Shown here in pieces: positions 9,361 through 18,780 of a DNA stretch of 27,041 nt (position 1 is its first letter; the number at the start of each line of letters is the position of its first letter). The notes beneath the pieces were generated by a model. The model was not told where the DNA came from, did no database searches, and saw only the letters and a program-made list of their open reading frames with translations. The stretch is from Chara braunii (Eukaryota; Streptophyta; Charophyceae; Charales; Characeae): NCBI GenBank assembly GCA_003427395.1, contig BFEA01000635.1, positions 590,937 to 617,977 on the forward strand. Reading direction: 5' to 3'. The position numbers were made by a program, and so were the translations under genes.

Positions 9361-9660
9361 GGGGCTGGGACGACACGGGCTGGTGCTGGAGTGGTTTTGC
9401 TCTGTGACCCGGAGAGGAGCACGTGGCTTGGGGAGTTCTGTCGAGGGAGGAAGACAGAACCAGCACTTTCGACGTGGTCGTAGCTGGGGTATATCCCTGT
9501 CACCATAGGGGCGTGCGGCTATGGGGAGTTGCCGAGGGAGGAAGGCACTCCTCACCGTCTACACTAGGTTGGTCGGTACTGGGGCTTAGTGGTGTCCTGT
9601 AACTCTAGCTTGGGAGGGTATGAGACCAGCCGTGTGTCGGTTTGAGGACTGAATACGAGA
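9361..9660 (-). repeat. Diverged units of the ~131-bp tandem family (minus orientation)
   Basis: Segments such as GGGCTGGTGCTGGAGTGG (9377), GTGGTCGTAGCTGGGG (9472) and GGTTGGTCGGTACTGGGGC (9566), each followed by CTGT(A/G)AC or CTGTCAC, are degraded versions of the unit in the right arm at 9842-10131. Confidence 0.55.
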
Positions 9661-9841
9661 CCTGTAGTTTTCTTCAATAGTTGTGGGGAGTAAGTATGTC
9701 CCGGGGAAAGGAAGGCTAGGTATTACTTTAGGAATCTGGATCTAAAGGTCTGCTGGTGTTTTTTTGGTTACCAACGAGGGTCTTAAGAGTGTTTTAGGAA
9801 TCTGGGGACCTCTAATAACCCAGCTTAGATGATTCATTGCT

Positions 9842-10131
9842 GATGTACTCAGTGACCCGCGGAGTGTTTGATGCCAGAACGACGCTGGCCGGTGCTGGGG
9901 CATTGCCCTCTAACCTGCGGATGCAGGAGCGTGAAGCTTGGTAGAGAGATCTGGGGATGCTTTGGGGGGGCATTCTAAGGGACAACCAAGGGTTGCTACT
10001 GAGACGACGCTGGTCGGAGCTGGGGTGAGTCGTGTCACCCTGTAACCCAGCAGGGTGGGGGTGCGAGACCTGGAAGAGCTCAGCAGGGAGTTTGTCAGTG
10101 TTGGAAAGCTCAGATGGGTTGCTAGGGATTC
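9842..10131 (-). repeat. Right arm of the ~290-bp inverted repeat
   Basis: Reverse complement of 5867-6155, as described for the left arm. It contains GACGCTGGCCGGTGCTGGGG (9892) and GACGCTGGTCGGAGCTGGGG (10005 region), the two unit cores. Confidence 0.9.
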
Positions 10132-10321
10132 GTAGTTTTCTGAGCATTTGTGGACTTTTGTGGTGACGCTCTTAGTTGTAGCAGACTGATTCTCCTGAAT
10201 TTTGTCGAAGTAAAATTCTGAGTAGCCTAGAAGTTTTCATAGCCAAAGCCGGGTAATGGCTCCGGCACCTTAAACTTTCAAATTCTACGTTTTTCATCAT
10301 TACGATCTCGGTCATCAACAT

Positions 10322-10350
10322 AAGGGACGCTGAGCCCGGTTCTCAGCAAT
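10322..10350 (+). other. Stand-alone copy of the LINE 3'-UTR stem-loop
   Basis: AAGGGAC is followed by GCTGAG, loop CCCGGTT, and CTCAGC. The flank, loop and stem position are the same as in the two hairpins at 21201-21283, but the stem pairs differ in a compensating way. No poly-A follows; the 85-bp repeat copy 3 starts right after. Confidence 0.7.
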
Positions 10351-10440
10351 CTCGGTTTCGTTACTCCGGGTAGACTGTGAGGACCCCGGCCTCAATATCT
10401 TTCATCAGTAATATCAGCCTTGGGCACTGGGCCCGTTTTT
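10351..10440 (+). repeat. Copy 3 of the ~85-bp dispersed repeat
   Basis: Near-identical to the reverse complement of 1-87, including the end GGGCACTGGGCCCGTTTT. It passes into an AAATAAAAATA-rich run (10441-10480). Confidence 0.85.
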
Positions 10441-10483
10441 AATTTAAAATAAAAATAAATAAAAATAAAAATAAAAATAAAAT

Positions 10484-10692
10484 GATGATGATGGTAATGA
10501 TGAGAATGAAGACAGAATGATGATGCTGATCATACTAAAGAGCAGCACCAAGAGCCCCTATGATTACGAACTGATGATGATAATGATGATGATAATGATG
10601 ATGATAATGATGATGATGATGATGTCGGTAAAGATGATGATGATGATGATGATGATGATGACGACGATGATGATGATGATGATGATGATGAC

Positions 10693-10733
<41 letters not shown>

Positions 10734-10802
10734 CGCACAGCGCCCTATGATGACAACATGATGATGATGGTGTTGATGACGAGCGCCTTTGATGATAACC
10801 TA

Positions 10803-10837
<35 letters not shown>

Positions 10838-11180
10838 AAGGATGCGCAGCGCCCTATGATGACGAGCTTTGCCAACCATGCCCCATGATGGTGAAATACT
10901 GATGATGGTAATACAACGATCAGTGACGAGCAGCACCCCTGATGAACGGCTCCTTGATAATGATGATGATACTAGCGCTGAACAGGAGTGAGGACGTACG
11001 CCTTGATGATGATGACGAGCAGTATCCTGATGATGATGATGGTGATGACGAGCAGCCCCCTGATGACGATGACAAACCATTACCGTGATGGCGATGTCGA
11101 ACCACGCCCTGTTGATGATGATGATGACGAGCAGCACCCTAATGATGATGTCGAACCATTACTGTGATGATGGTGTCGAA
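10484..11180. repeat. GAT-rich satellite with interspersed GACGAGCAGCACC units
   Basis: Long (GATGAT)n runs (about 10570-10735 and 10802-10838) alternate with a higher-order motif, roughly GATGATGACGAGCAGCACCC and GTCGAACCATTACTGTGATG, repeated several times up to about 11240. Poly-Asp, poly-Met and poly-His frames here are artefacts of the triplet. Confidence 0.92.
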
Positions 11181-11288
11181 CCGCGGCCTGTTGATGATGG
11201 TGCTGGTGGTGATCAACGCCCCGTTGCTGATGACGAGCAACACCCTGATTATGCTACACATCTACCTTCTCATGATTGCAGTCGCCAC

Positions 11289-12450
11289 CAGGGTTGTCAA
11301 GCCCTGGCCCCGGGGCCCCGGCGGGGGTCCGGGGGTCCGGGGGTGGGCACCCCCAGCCCCGACTCCAGACCCCCCCCCAAAAAAAAAAAATTCAAAAAAA
11401 AAAAATTCAAAAAAATAAAATAAAATAGTGGGGGGTGCGCAGCGAGAGCGCGCACCACATGGGCTAAACCCCAAAAATGGGGTCTTATGCCCCACCCCGG
11501 ACCCCCCCCGGGGCCACACCCACNNNNNNNNNNNNNNNNNNNNNNNNNNNNNNNNNNNNNNNNNNNNNNNNNNNNNNNNNNNNNNNNNNNNNNNNNNNNN
11601 NNNNNNNNNNNNNNNNNNNNNNNNNNNNNNNNNNNNNNNNNNNNNNNNNNNNNNNNNNNNNNNNNNNNNNNNNNNNNNNNNNNNNNNNNNNNNNNNNNNN
11701 NNNNNNNNNNNNNNNNNNNNNNNNNNNNNNNNNNNNNNNNNNNNNNNNNNNNNNNNNNNNNNNNNNNNNNNNNNNNNNNNNNNNNNNNNNNNNNNNNNNN
11801 NNNNNNNNNNNNNNNNNNNNNNNNNNNNNNNNNNNNNNNNNNNNNNNNNNNNNNNNNNNNNNNNNNNNNNNNNNNNNNNNNNNNNNNNNNNNNNNNNNNN
11901 NNNNNNNNNNNNNNNNNNNNNNNNNNNNNNNNNNNNNNNNNNNNNNNNNNNNNNNNNNNNNNNNNNNNNNNNNNNNNNNNNNNNNNNNNNNNNNNNNNNN
12001 NNNNNNNNNNNNNNNNNNNNNNNNNNNNNNNNNNNNNNNNNNNNNNNNNNNNNNNNNNNNNNNNNNNNNNNNNNNNNNNNNNNNNNNNNNNNNNNNNNNN
12101 NNNNNNNNNNNNNNNNNNNNNNNNNNNNNNNNNNNNNNNNNNNNNNNNNNNNNNNNNNNNNNNNNNNNNNNNNNNNNNNNNNNNNNNNNNNNNNNNNNNN
12201 NNNNNNNNNNNNNNNNNNNNNNNNNNNNNNNNNNNNNNNNNNNNNNNNNNNNNNNNNNNNNNNNNNNNNNNNNNNNNNNNNNNNNNNNNNNNNNNNNNNN
12301 NNNNNNNNNNNNNNNNNNNNNNNNNNNNNNNNNNNNNNNNNNNNNNNNNNNNNNNNNNNNNNNNNNNNNNNNNNNNNNNNNNNNNNNNNNNNNNNNNNNN
12401 GAAACCCCTACCCCGGCTTGGGCCCCGGGGATCCCCGCGTGACAACTGTG
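11289..12450. mobile_element. hAT-like element with 8-bp target duplication, interior mostly an assembly gap
   Basis: The left end is CAGGGTTGTCAAGCCC and the right end, reversed, CACAGTTGTCACGCGG. Both continue into GGCCCCGGGG-type sequence. They are flanked by identical 8-bp repeats GTCGCCAC (11281-11288 and 12451-12458). The CAGxGTTGTCA terminus plus 8-bp duplication fits the hAT superfamily. The left subterminal part has GGGGGTCCGG repeats and two A runs with ATTC. The interior is hidden by 877 Ns, so whether it encodes a transposase cannot be judged. Confidence 0.82.
11524..12400. other. Assembly gap (877 N)
   Basis: Run of N inside the hAT-like element. Open frames drawn across it are meaningless. 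Confidence 1.
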
Positions 12451-12458
12451 GTCGCCAC

Positions 12459-13008
12459 TGCACTCGCACTTCAGTTTTACCAAGGGCTGACTCCACTGTA
12501 CTCCACAGGCATCGACATAGCCAACGGCTCTCAGGCCAAATGCCACGTGCAAAACCGCAGCGGCAATGGAGTGAAACGTGGAACTCCCAGAAGAAGAATA
12601 ACGGGAGTCGGTCCAACTGCCACATCAGCTTGTGACGTGGCATGGACAAGTGCCTTCTGTCACCTGCGCGTGCGCAAAGCGCCTGGTTTACAGAAGAGAT
12701 GGCCACCATCTCCGCGGTGCACTGTCACCATGGCCCACCTGTGCGATGCCGCAACCTGGCCCCGCCCCAGTTTTTCAACTCAGGTCCTGGGTGCTTGTGC
12801 TCAACTCACTATTCTCAATTTTCAATTCTTTTTCATTCATTCTTTGTCCTCTTCTTTTTTTTATTCTTTTTGTTCTCCTTCTTCTTCATTCTTTATTTCT
12901 TCTTTCCTCTATATTATTAGTATTATTATTTATTACTCTATGATATTATTTTTAATATTATAAAAAATTATAACATTTATTATTATTGTCTAGCTTTCCA
13001 ACCCGGGA
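12459..13008. other. Non-coding DNA right of the hAT-like element
   Basis: 12459-12790 is mixed sequence with no recognised coding potential; 12820-13000 is CT-rich and then AT-rich. No gene is supported. Confidence 0.5.
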
Positions 13009-13075
13009 TCACGGGGTACCCCACGGTGCCCGGAATGACGCTCGGGGCGCTCGGCCGGGCGACGCCCCCGGTCGG
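13009..13075 (+). repeat. GC-rich dispersed module, copy 2
   Basis: The module contains GGGGTACCCCACGGTGCCC and CGGGGCGCTCGGCCGGGC, preceded by CTAGCTTTCC at about 12992. All three pieces also occur, rearranged or inverted, at 21885-21955. Confidence 0.6.
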
Positions 13076-13275
13076 CCTCCTGGACCTCCCCAACACCAAG
13101 GCCAAATGGGCCTGAAACAAAAAAAATTGCGCTGCTGTTGGTTGGCCCGGATGCTAAACGAAAATTTTGCAGTTGGTAGGTTTTTTTCCAGGGCCGGTAA
13201 GGCCACGTTCACTCTTTTTTTTTTTTTTTGCAACCTGGGCCGTTGATCGTCCCAGATCGGCGGTGCAGGGCAGCT

Positions 13276-13299
13276 CCAGGTTTCAAATTTGAAACCTGG
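13276..13299. repeat. Perfect 24-bp palindrome
   Basis: The half-site is CCAGGTTTCAAA, followed immediately by its exact reverse complement. It sits upstream of LINE ORF1, within what may be the LINE 5' UTR. Confidence 0.95.
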
Positions 13300-13723
13300 C
13301 CACCCCGCTCACGCCCGTGGTCCGCCCTGCCAGTCGTGCCCTTCTGCCCAACGAGATCACATGTGGCAGTCGTCATCACGCTGCAGCCTCCATCTTCACC
13401 TCTGCTGTGTAACCTCCTCCGCATGCCGTCGTCACGTTTGCTGCACCATTGATGCCTCCACCATTAGAGACCGTTGTGCCACGCACGAACGGCGCAAAGG
13501 TGAGCTTTTTTTTCTTTTTCTTCTCTTATTTTTCTTTAGTCTTTCTTCTTTTTCTTATTCTCCTTACCTTTCATCTTCATTTCTAGTAACTTTCTACTTC
13601 TTAGTAGTCCCTGCTTCTCTTCTCGAGTTCCTATTCTTTCATCTTGTTGTTCCTTGTTTTCTCCTCCTTGTTGTTCTTTGGCGTTGGCATCTACAGTGTA
13701 AACTTCTCTTTTGCTAGTTTGTG

Positions 13724-15514
13724 ATGATGGCGCTGGACCTTCCAAAAGACCAATCCTTCTCCTTGGACGACATCATCCCGTTCAAGATGGGGGGAAGGAC
13801 GTATCAAATTCACACAGCTCACAAGTTTAGACCGTGGTGCTACAAATGCAGGGCCTATGGCCACCTCAGCACTGAACTTGCATGTCCCCAACACCCCCAT
13901 CAGGCAGCAGGCTCAGAGGGTGGACTGAAGAAAGACCCCACAAGTGCCAACAAATGGCTCCCCAGCACACCCGGTTACGAAGGGTGGGTATACGTGGACG
14001 AGACAGCACAGGGTGGCCAACCAAGTGGCTGGGTCTGGGAAGGAAGAGGTGACCCAAGATGGACAGCAAGACAACATGCAGATTGGAAACCTCCCCTGCT
14101 ACAGCCACATGGCCGAATCATCAGGGCACAACAACAGGCCAAAACAAAAACTCCTCCCCCCCCGGGGGTCAAGGCGGGGGGTGAAGGAAGCAAACCAAAT
14201 AACCAGGCAAACGAACCAGCCAAATCAAAACGAACGGGGGCAAAACTCGGGCCAAATGCACAAGCCTATATACCAACAGGAAATAGGTTCTCTCCATTAA
14301 GTGAAGAATCAAGGGAGGAGGAAGGAAAAAAACAACAACAAAGGAATCCGACCAATCCTGTTCAACTGAAAGAACACAATAGCCGCAACGGAGAACTCAG
14401 TGAGATGACAACGTCAGTGGATCAGGTGAGGGACGGCTCAGGCCCACAACCAATGGACCTTGATCCATTGAAAGAGATTTTTGGCCCACAGCCAGTGGAA
14501 ATAGAGCCACAACCACTCCTTGGCTCTCCGCCCCCCCCAGACAGAACCACCAAGTCAGACTCAGACAACCCAACTGTCAACGGAACTGATCTTCAAAATG
14601 TGGCGGAATGGCTTCTCGAAAGCCTAAGACTGAAATCCCCAGGCCACTCAGAGGAATTTTGGGATAACGCCTATGCACAGCTAGTCTCCCTGCTAGAGAA
14701 CAACACAAGTTTGAGAGCTGCTCTTGAACAGGGTCTACCCCGGGAGATGAGCTGGCAGCAGATGTGCCACCGTCTGTTACCAATTGTTATAAAGAGATTT
14801 CAACTCCCGGAGTATCAGAAGCAGCCAGGACCGAACAGCGGGCAGACCTTGGCTCCAGGGGAGGAGGGGAAAATGCTGTCAAGGATCCCACAGCAATTAC
14901 CAGGAGACGAAGAGACAGAAATGCCTAGCGATAGCCCAATCCACAATGGTCACTCACAACTGGAGATGGAACGGGAAAAGGAACCAAGAATAAACCTACC
15001 TGGACCAGATAACATGCAGACCATAGACTCAGGTGAGAATGAACCAAAAATATCAAGAACCATACAGAAGCAATCAACACCAATGAACGAAGGAACCACC
15101 ACCACAGGAATTACCACTACAGGCGAGCCACGTGCTAGTTCTACCCCTGAGGGATATTTGGACAGGGATCGGGATCTGGAAATGGTATCACAATCTAGCC
15201 AAACAGGCCTACAGGAAGTGTTGAATACATCAAAAACAGACCCAGGCCCAGCCTCACAAGCCAAGAGGGTAGAGAGTAATAATGAATGGTCAGCGGACAA
15301 AGAACTGATGATGTGGGAACCTGGTGGGGGGACTCACAATGAGAAAGTCAAGGGCAGAGGAAGATTGGCAGAGGCAAACGAAATGTATGACGAGGATGGT
15401 CCCCCTCGCAGCGCTGTTAACGAGAAAATTACCCATCAACTCAAGCTAGTAGTATCAGATCTGACGGGTGAACACAAGTACATGCTCATCCCCAAAGCAG
15501 TAGATGACTCATAA
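13724..15514 (+). CDS. LINE ORF1 protein, N-terminal part (zinc knuckle, low-complexity linker)
   Basis: From the first ATG this gives 596 residues. An in-frame TAG lies just upstream at 13715-13717. Residues 39-54 carry C-x2-C-x4-H-x6-C (CYKCRAYGHLSTELAC), a gag-type zinc knuckle for nucleic-acid binding. It follows a basic/aromatic stretch FKMGGRTYQIHTAHKF. The rest is rich in P, Q, N, E and T and looks disordered. A helical stretch occurs at about 285-345 (NVAEWLLESLRLK, then ALEQGL). Plant LINE ORF1 proteins usually have a DUF4283-type domain before the knuckle; I do not see it here. The stop TAA (15512-15514) is followed directly by ATG in the same frame, and the next open stretch continues the protein. 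Confidence 0.8.
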   Translation: MMALDLPKDQSFSLDDIIPFKMGGRTYQIHTAHKFRPWCYKCRAYGHLSTELACPQHPHQAAGSEGGLKKDPTSANKWLPSTPGYEGWVYVDETAQGGQPSGWVWEGRGDPRWTARQHADWKPPLLQPHGRIIRAQQQAKTKTPPPPGVKAGGEGSKPNNQANEPAKSKRTGAKLGPNAQAYIPTGNRFSPLSEESREEEGKKQQQRNPTNPVQLKEHNSRNGELSEMTTSVDQVRDGSGPQPMDLDPLKEIFGPQPVEIEPQPLLGSPPPPDRTTKSDSDNPTVNGTDLQNVAEWLLESLRLKSPGHSEEFWDNAYAQLVSLLENNTSLRAALEQGLPREMSWQQMCHRLLPIVIKRFQLPEYQKQPGPNSGQTLAPGEEGKMLSRIPQQLPGDEETEMPSDSPIHNGHSQLEMEREKEPRINLPGPDNMQTIDSGENEPKISRTIQKQSTPMNEGTTTTGITTTGEPRASSTPEGYLDRDRDLEMVSQSSQTGLQEVLNTSKTDPGPASQAKRVESNNEWSADKELMMWEPGGGTHNEKVKGRGRLAEANEMYDEDGPPRSAVNEKITHQLKLVVSDLTGEHKYMLIPKAVDDS

Positions 15515-16402
15515 ATGAAATTACAGCAAGAGTTGATAAGCGAGGAAAAAAAGCCAGACCAACGGGCAGAAGGAAACCCATTCCCCACCAGGGTAGTGGT
15601 AGAGGGGAACGAAGGAAAGGAAGGTCTCGCACAACCAATTCAGATTCCCGAATGTGACTCCCAAATAAATAAAAAAAAAGAATTATTATTGATAACAGAG
15701 GGAAACTCATCCCCCACCAGGGTAGCTGCAGAAGGGGAAGAAGACACGGAAAGCCTCGCACAACTAACTCAGATGCCCGAATGTGATTCCCTAAATTCAA
15801 AAAAAAATATACATATATTAATAACAAAGGAAGCACCGACAAAGCTTGTGCAGAAACATCCACTGCCCCCTATAGCCCCCCTCGAGGGAGCACTCATCAG
15901 CAAGAGGCAGAAGTTACGCCTGTTGGTGGCAGGAGGGTATGCAGACCTGGCCTTATCCAAAACGGGGATATTAATCCTCCCAGTCAGAGAGAGAGAAGGG
16001 AATTGGGAGGTAGGTCTGCCAGAGCCTCCTGCCTCAGGCCATGGTGACATCACAGTACACGGAGCGCCCGTCACCCAACTCTCCTCAGGAATAGACAACA
16101 TGACAGGAGTAGCTAGATTCAAAGCCGAAATCGCCATAATTATTCAAGAACAGCTCCCGCCGGGCGGATCAACTGTGCTCATTCTGTCCGCGGACTCTCA
16201 AAGGATCTCAGCAAAGGATGTCTTTCTCAGATATGACAACACAAGGACTGTCGACCTGCGGTGGTTCAGCCAAGACACACTGGCAGAACTACAACAGCTC
16301 AAGGTTAAGGGGGGAGAATTCTGCACTGAATTAGATGTTACAATCCTACTCTCTCGTCTCCTAAAAAACAACCAGTCATTACTACAACAAGGTGGCGGCT
16401 GA
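15515..16402 (+). CDS. LINE ORF1, C-terminal part after an in-frame stop
   Basis: These 295 codons are in the same frame as 13724-15514, separated only by the TAA at 15512-15514. Most likely the ancestral ORF1 was one protein of about 890 residues. Re-initiation at the adjacent ATG is possible. An internal duplication is visible: FPTRVVVEGNEGKEGLAQ ending IPECDSQINKKK, then SPTRVAAEGEEDTESLAQ ending MPECDSLNSKKN, about 43 residues apart. The second half (from about residue 125) looks folded, with LPPGGSTVLILSADSQRIS and VDLRWFSQDTLAELQQLK. I do not recognise this part. It overlaps the start of ORF2 by a few bases in another frame. Confidence 0.65.
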   Translation: MKLQQELISEEKKPDQRAEGNPFPTRVVVEGNEGKEGLAQPIQIPECDSQINKKKELLLITEGNSSPTRVAAEGEEDTESLAQLTQMPECDSLNSKKNIHILITKEAPTKLVQKHPLPPIAPLEGALISKRQKLRLLVAGGYADLALSKTGILILPVREREGNWEVGLPEPPASGHGDITVHGAPVTQLSSGIDNMTGVARFKAEIAIIIQEQLPPGGSTVLILSADSQRISAKDVFLRYDNTRTVDLRWFSQDTLAELQQLKVKGGEFCTELDVTILLSRLLKNNQSLLQQGGG

Positions 16403-17320
16403 ACTCAGGCCATTGGCTGTCCCTGTAAATCAACACACATCAGCCACACCAGCCACGATCTCAGTCAATAAGCAAACCAATGGAGGGTACAAATGTGCTA
16501 GATGCGTCAAGAACTGGAAATTCCTAAAAAGAACGACAGACCTAGACCTCCGATCCCTCAATGTAAATGGGTTAGCATCGGCCAAACATCCGAAACGACA
16601 AGCGATCTATGAGCAATTGAGAGGAGTGGGGGGAAGGGAATGGCCTGATGCCATCTGTGTGCAGGAAACTCACTTAATGGACAATCCAGACCACCACCAC
16701 ATACACAAACAGATCTGGCCCCACCAGACCTTCAGGGCGCATGCCCACAAACCAGGCAGCGCAGGAGTAACAATCTGGCTCCCCCCAAACTCTAGGATCG
16801 ACCCGCTCTATTAAGAAGTGGATAAGGAGGAAGGGCGATGGGTTTTTCTTTTAGCTATGCTGGAGATCAATGTGGTGACAATCTTGTGTGTATATGCTCC
16901 AAATGAGGTAAGTGAAAGATCTCTCTTTTTTGAATCCCTAAAGGGTCGTCTCCCAGTCGGTATTCCGGTAGTGATGGCTGGGGACTTCAATGCAGCCCCA
17001 AATAGACACCTGGATCGCTGGCAGATATCCTCCCTTTGCCCTCCCTACATAGAAAAAATGAGGCTATAATCGTAGGAATGTGCCAGTCTTACAACCTCTT
17101 CGATGCTTTCATACGTCTCTTCCCAACCAAAAGGACATATACATGTTTTAGAAAGAGTCAAACTATGAAAGCATCAAAATCCCGTATAGACCTCATATTC
17201 TTATCGGAAGAACTGGAGGGAGTCCTCCAAGCCGCAGAAATCTTCCCTTGAAGTGTCTTCCCCGGCCTTGATCACGCAATGACTGCGGTGTTCCTTTCCT
17301 TCATAAAGAAACCTGATTAA
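16392..17320 (+). pseudogene. LINE ORF2, APE-type endonuclease domain (broken)
   Basis: The usual APE endonuclease motifs appear in order: LNVNGL (16557), CVQETH (16659), VYAPN, GDFN (16980-16991), SRID (17180-17191) and GLDH (17264-17275). This domain nicks the target DNA to prime reverse transcription. The reading is broken by TAA at 16812-16814, a frameshift between about 17036 and 17069 (frame changes where YIEKM would continue), TGA at 17249-17251 and TAA at 17318-17320. All key catalytic motifs are still readable when the breaks are ignored, so the decay is moderate. Confidence 0.92.
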
Positions 17321-18780
17321 GGTAGAGGATTCTATAAATTAAATACATCCCTTCTGAAGTTAGACAGTTTTAAATCTTATCTTCGTGACGTGTGGTCCTT
17401 CTGGAGAGAATAGAAGGAACAAATTAATAACATACGATGGTTCAACAACGGCCTAATGTTTCTGGGCCGCAAGTGCAATGAATATTCACAACTGTTGGCC
17501 AAACAGTGACACATGGAAGAGATGGACATACAAACCCAACTTCAGCAACTCCAAAAACTAGAAGAAGATCCAATGAGTGAAAACGATAGGATCGAAATCT
17601 CCCTAAATATAAAAGCCCTAGAGTCCAATCTACTTAAAATTATGAAGCACCGTTGGCAGGGGATCAGAATTAGAGGAAAACTAAGAGGACAAAAAACGAA
17701 GGAGTCATGGATGCAAGGTTTTTTTCCACAGCAAAGGTAAAAACTGGTCGCACCACTATTGAGGCATTTTTTTACCCTCAAGGAGATCAACACCCACCTG
17801 TCACTTCAACGGCGGCCTGTACAAAGATTGCTAGAGACTTCTATAAGTCCCTCTTCACATCCAACTGCAAACGACCGAAAGAGCAAAGAGTACAAGAAAT
17901 AAACGACTTCCTTGAACCACTAACTAAATCCCTAACCGATCATCAGAAACTGATGCTAGAGAATCCCCTCACGAAGGAAGAAATTTGGCCGGCCTTGATG
18001 ATGATGGAAGAAGAAAAGACCCCAGGGATAAATGAGCTTCCAAAAGAATTTTGGGAAGTTATGTGGGACCATTTGGCTCAAGATCTGATGAATTTATACC
18101 ATGAAGTATGGACCTCTGGCACAATGGGTGAATTAGTTAGTCAAGGAATTCTGACACTCTTATACGAAAAGGGAGATAAAGCCAACATCCTAAATTACAG
18201 ACCAATTACCCTCCTCACAGTAGTTTACAAACTAGCTGCAAAGGCTCTCACAAACTGCATGGTGAAAGTAATCACTGACATCATCCATCCAACCCAAATT
18301 GGTTTCATTGAAGGGAGAAACATTCAAGATAATATCCTATTAGTAAATGAACTAATCAAACTCTCTAGGCAATCCAAACATAACGCAACCTTCATCTTCA
18401 TAGACTTTGAAAAAACCTATGATCATGTGGACTGTTTTTTTTTAGATAAATGTCTAGAAAATTTTAATTTTGGGCCTAACATTCGAAGATGGATACAGAT
18501 TTTTCACTTCAATGCCACAACCAGGGTAATGATTAATGGTAATCTGGCCCCACCTATTGAGCTGGAACGCTCTGTGAGACAAGGGGACCCAATCGCCCCC
18601 TTCCTCTTCGTCATCGTGATGGAGGCCCTAGCGGCAAACTTAAGATGTAATAAGGACATCAGGAAGATCCAAGTCAACTACATACCAGAAGAAGCCATTC
18701 CGATCTGCTCCCTATTCGCCGACGACCTCACACTAATGGTAGAAGTCTCCCATGAGAACCTCAAAGCGTTAAAGAACTAA
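17321..18780 (+). pseudogene. LINE ORF2, reverse transcriptase domain (broken)
   Basis: 17321-17740 continues ORF2 with stops TAG at 17411 and TGA at 17507. The frame shifts at 17707-17740, near the T run GGTTTTTTTCC. From there 357 codons are open: KTGRTTIEAFF, DFYKSLF, then the RT core LNYRPITLLTVVYKLAAK, TQIGFIEGRNIQDN, FIFIDFEKTYDHVD, SVRQGDPIAPFLF and FADDLTL (18715-18735). Catalytic aspartates are those of IDFEK and of FADD. The A of the usual DFEKAYD is T here. The open stretch ends at a third frameshift near 18770. This RT would copy the LINE RNA at the nicked target. Confidence 0.95.

Noticed and set aside
10517-10875. Poly-Met, poly-His and poly-Ile frames
   Set aside because: Products of the GAT triplet repeat, without other protein features.
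11297-12963. Long open frames of 320-510 codons around 11300-12960
   Set aside because: They run through 877 Ns; no stop can be seen in a gap.
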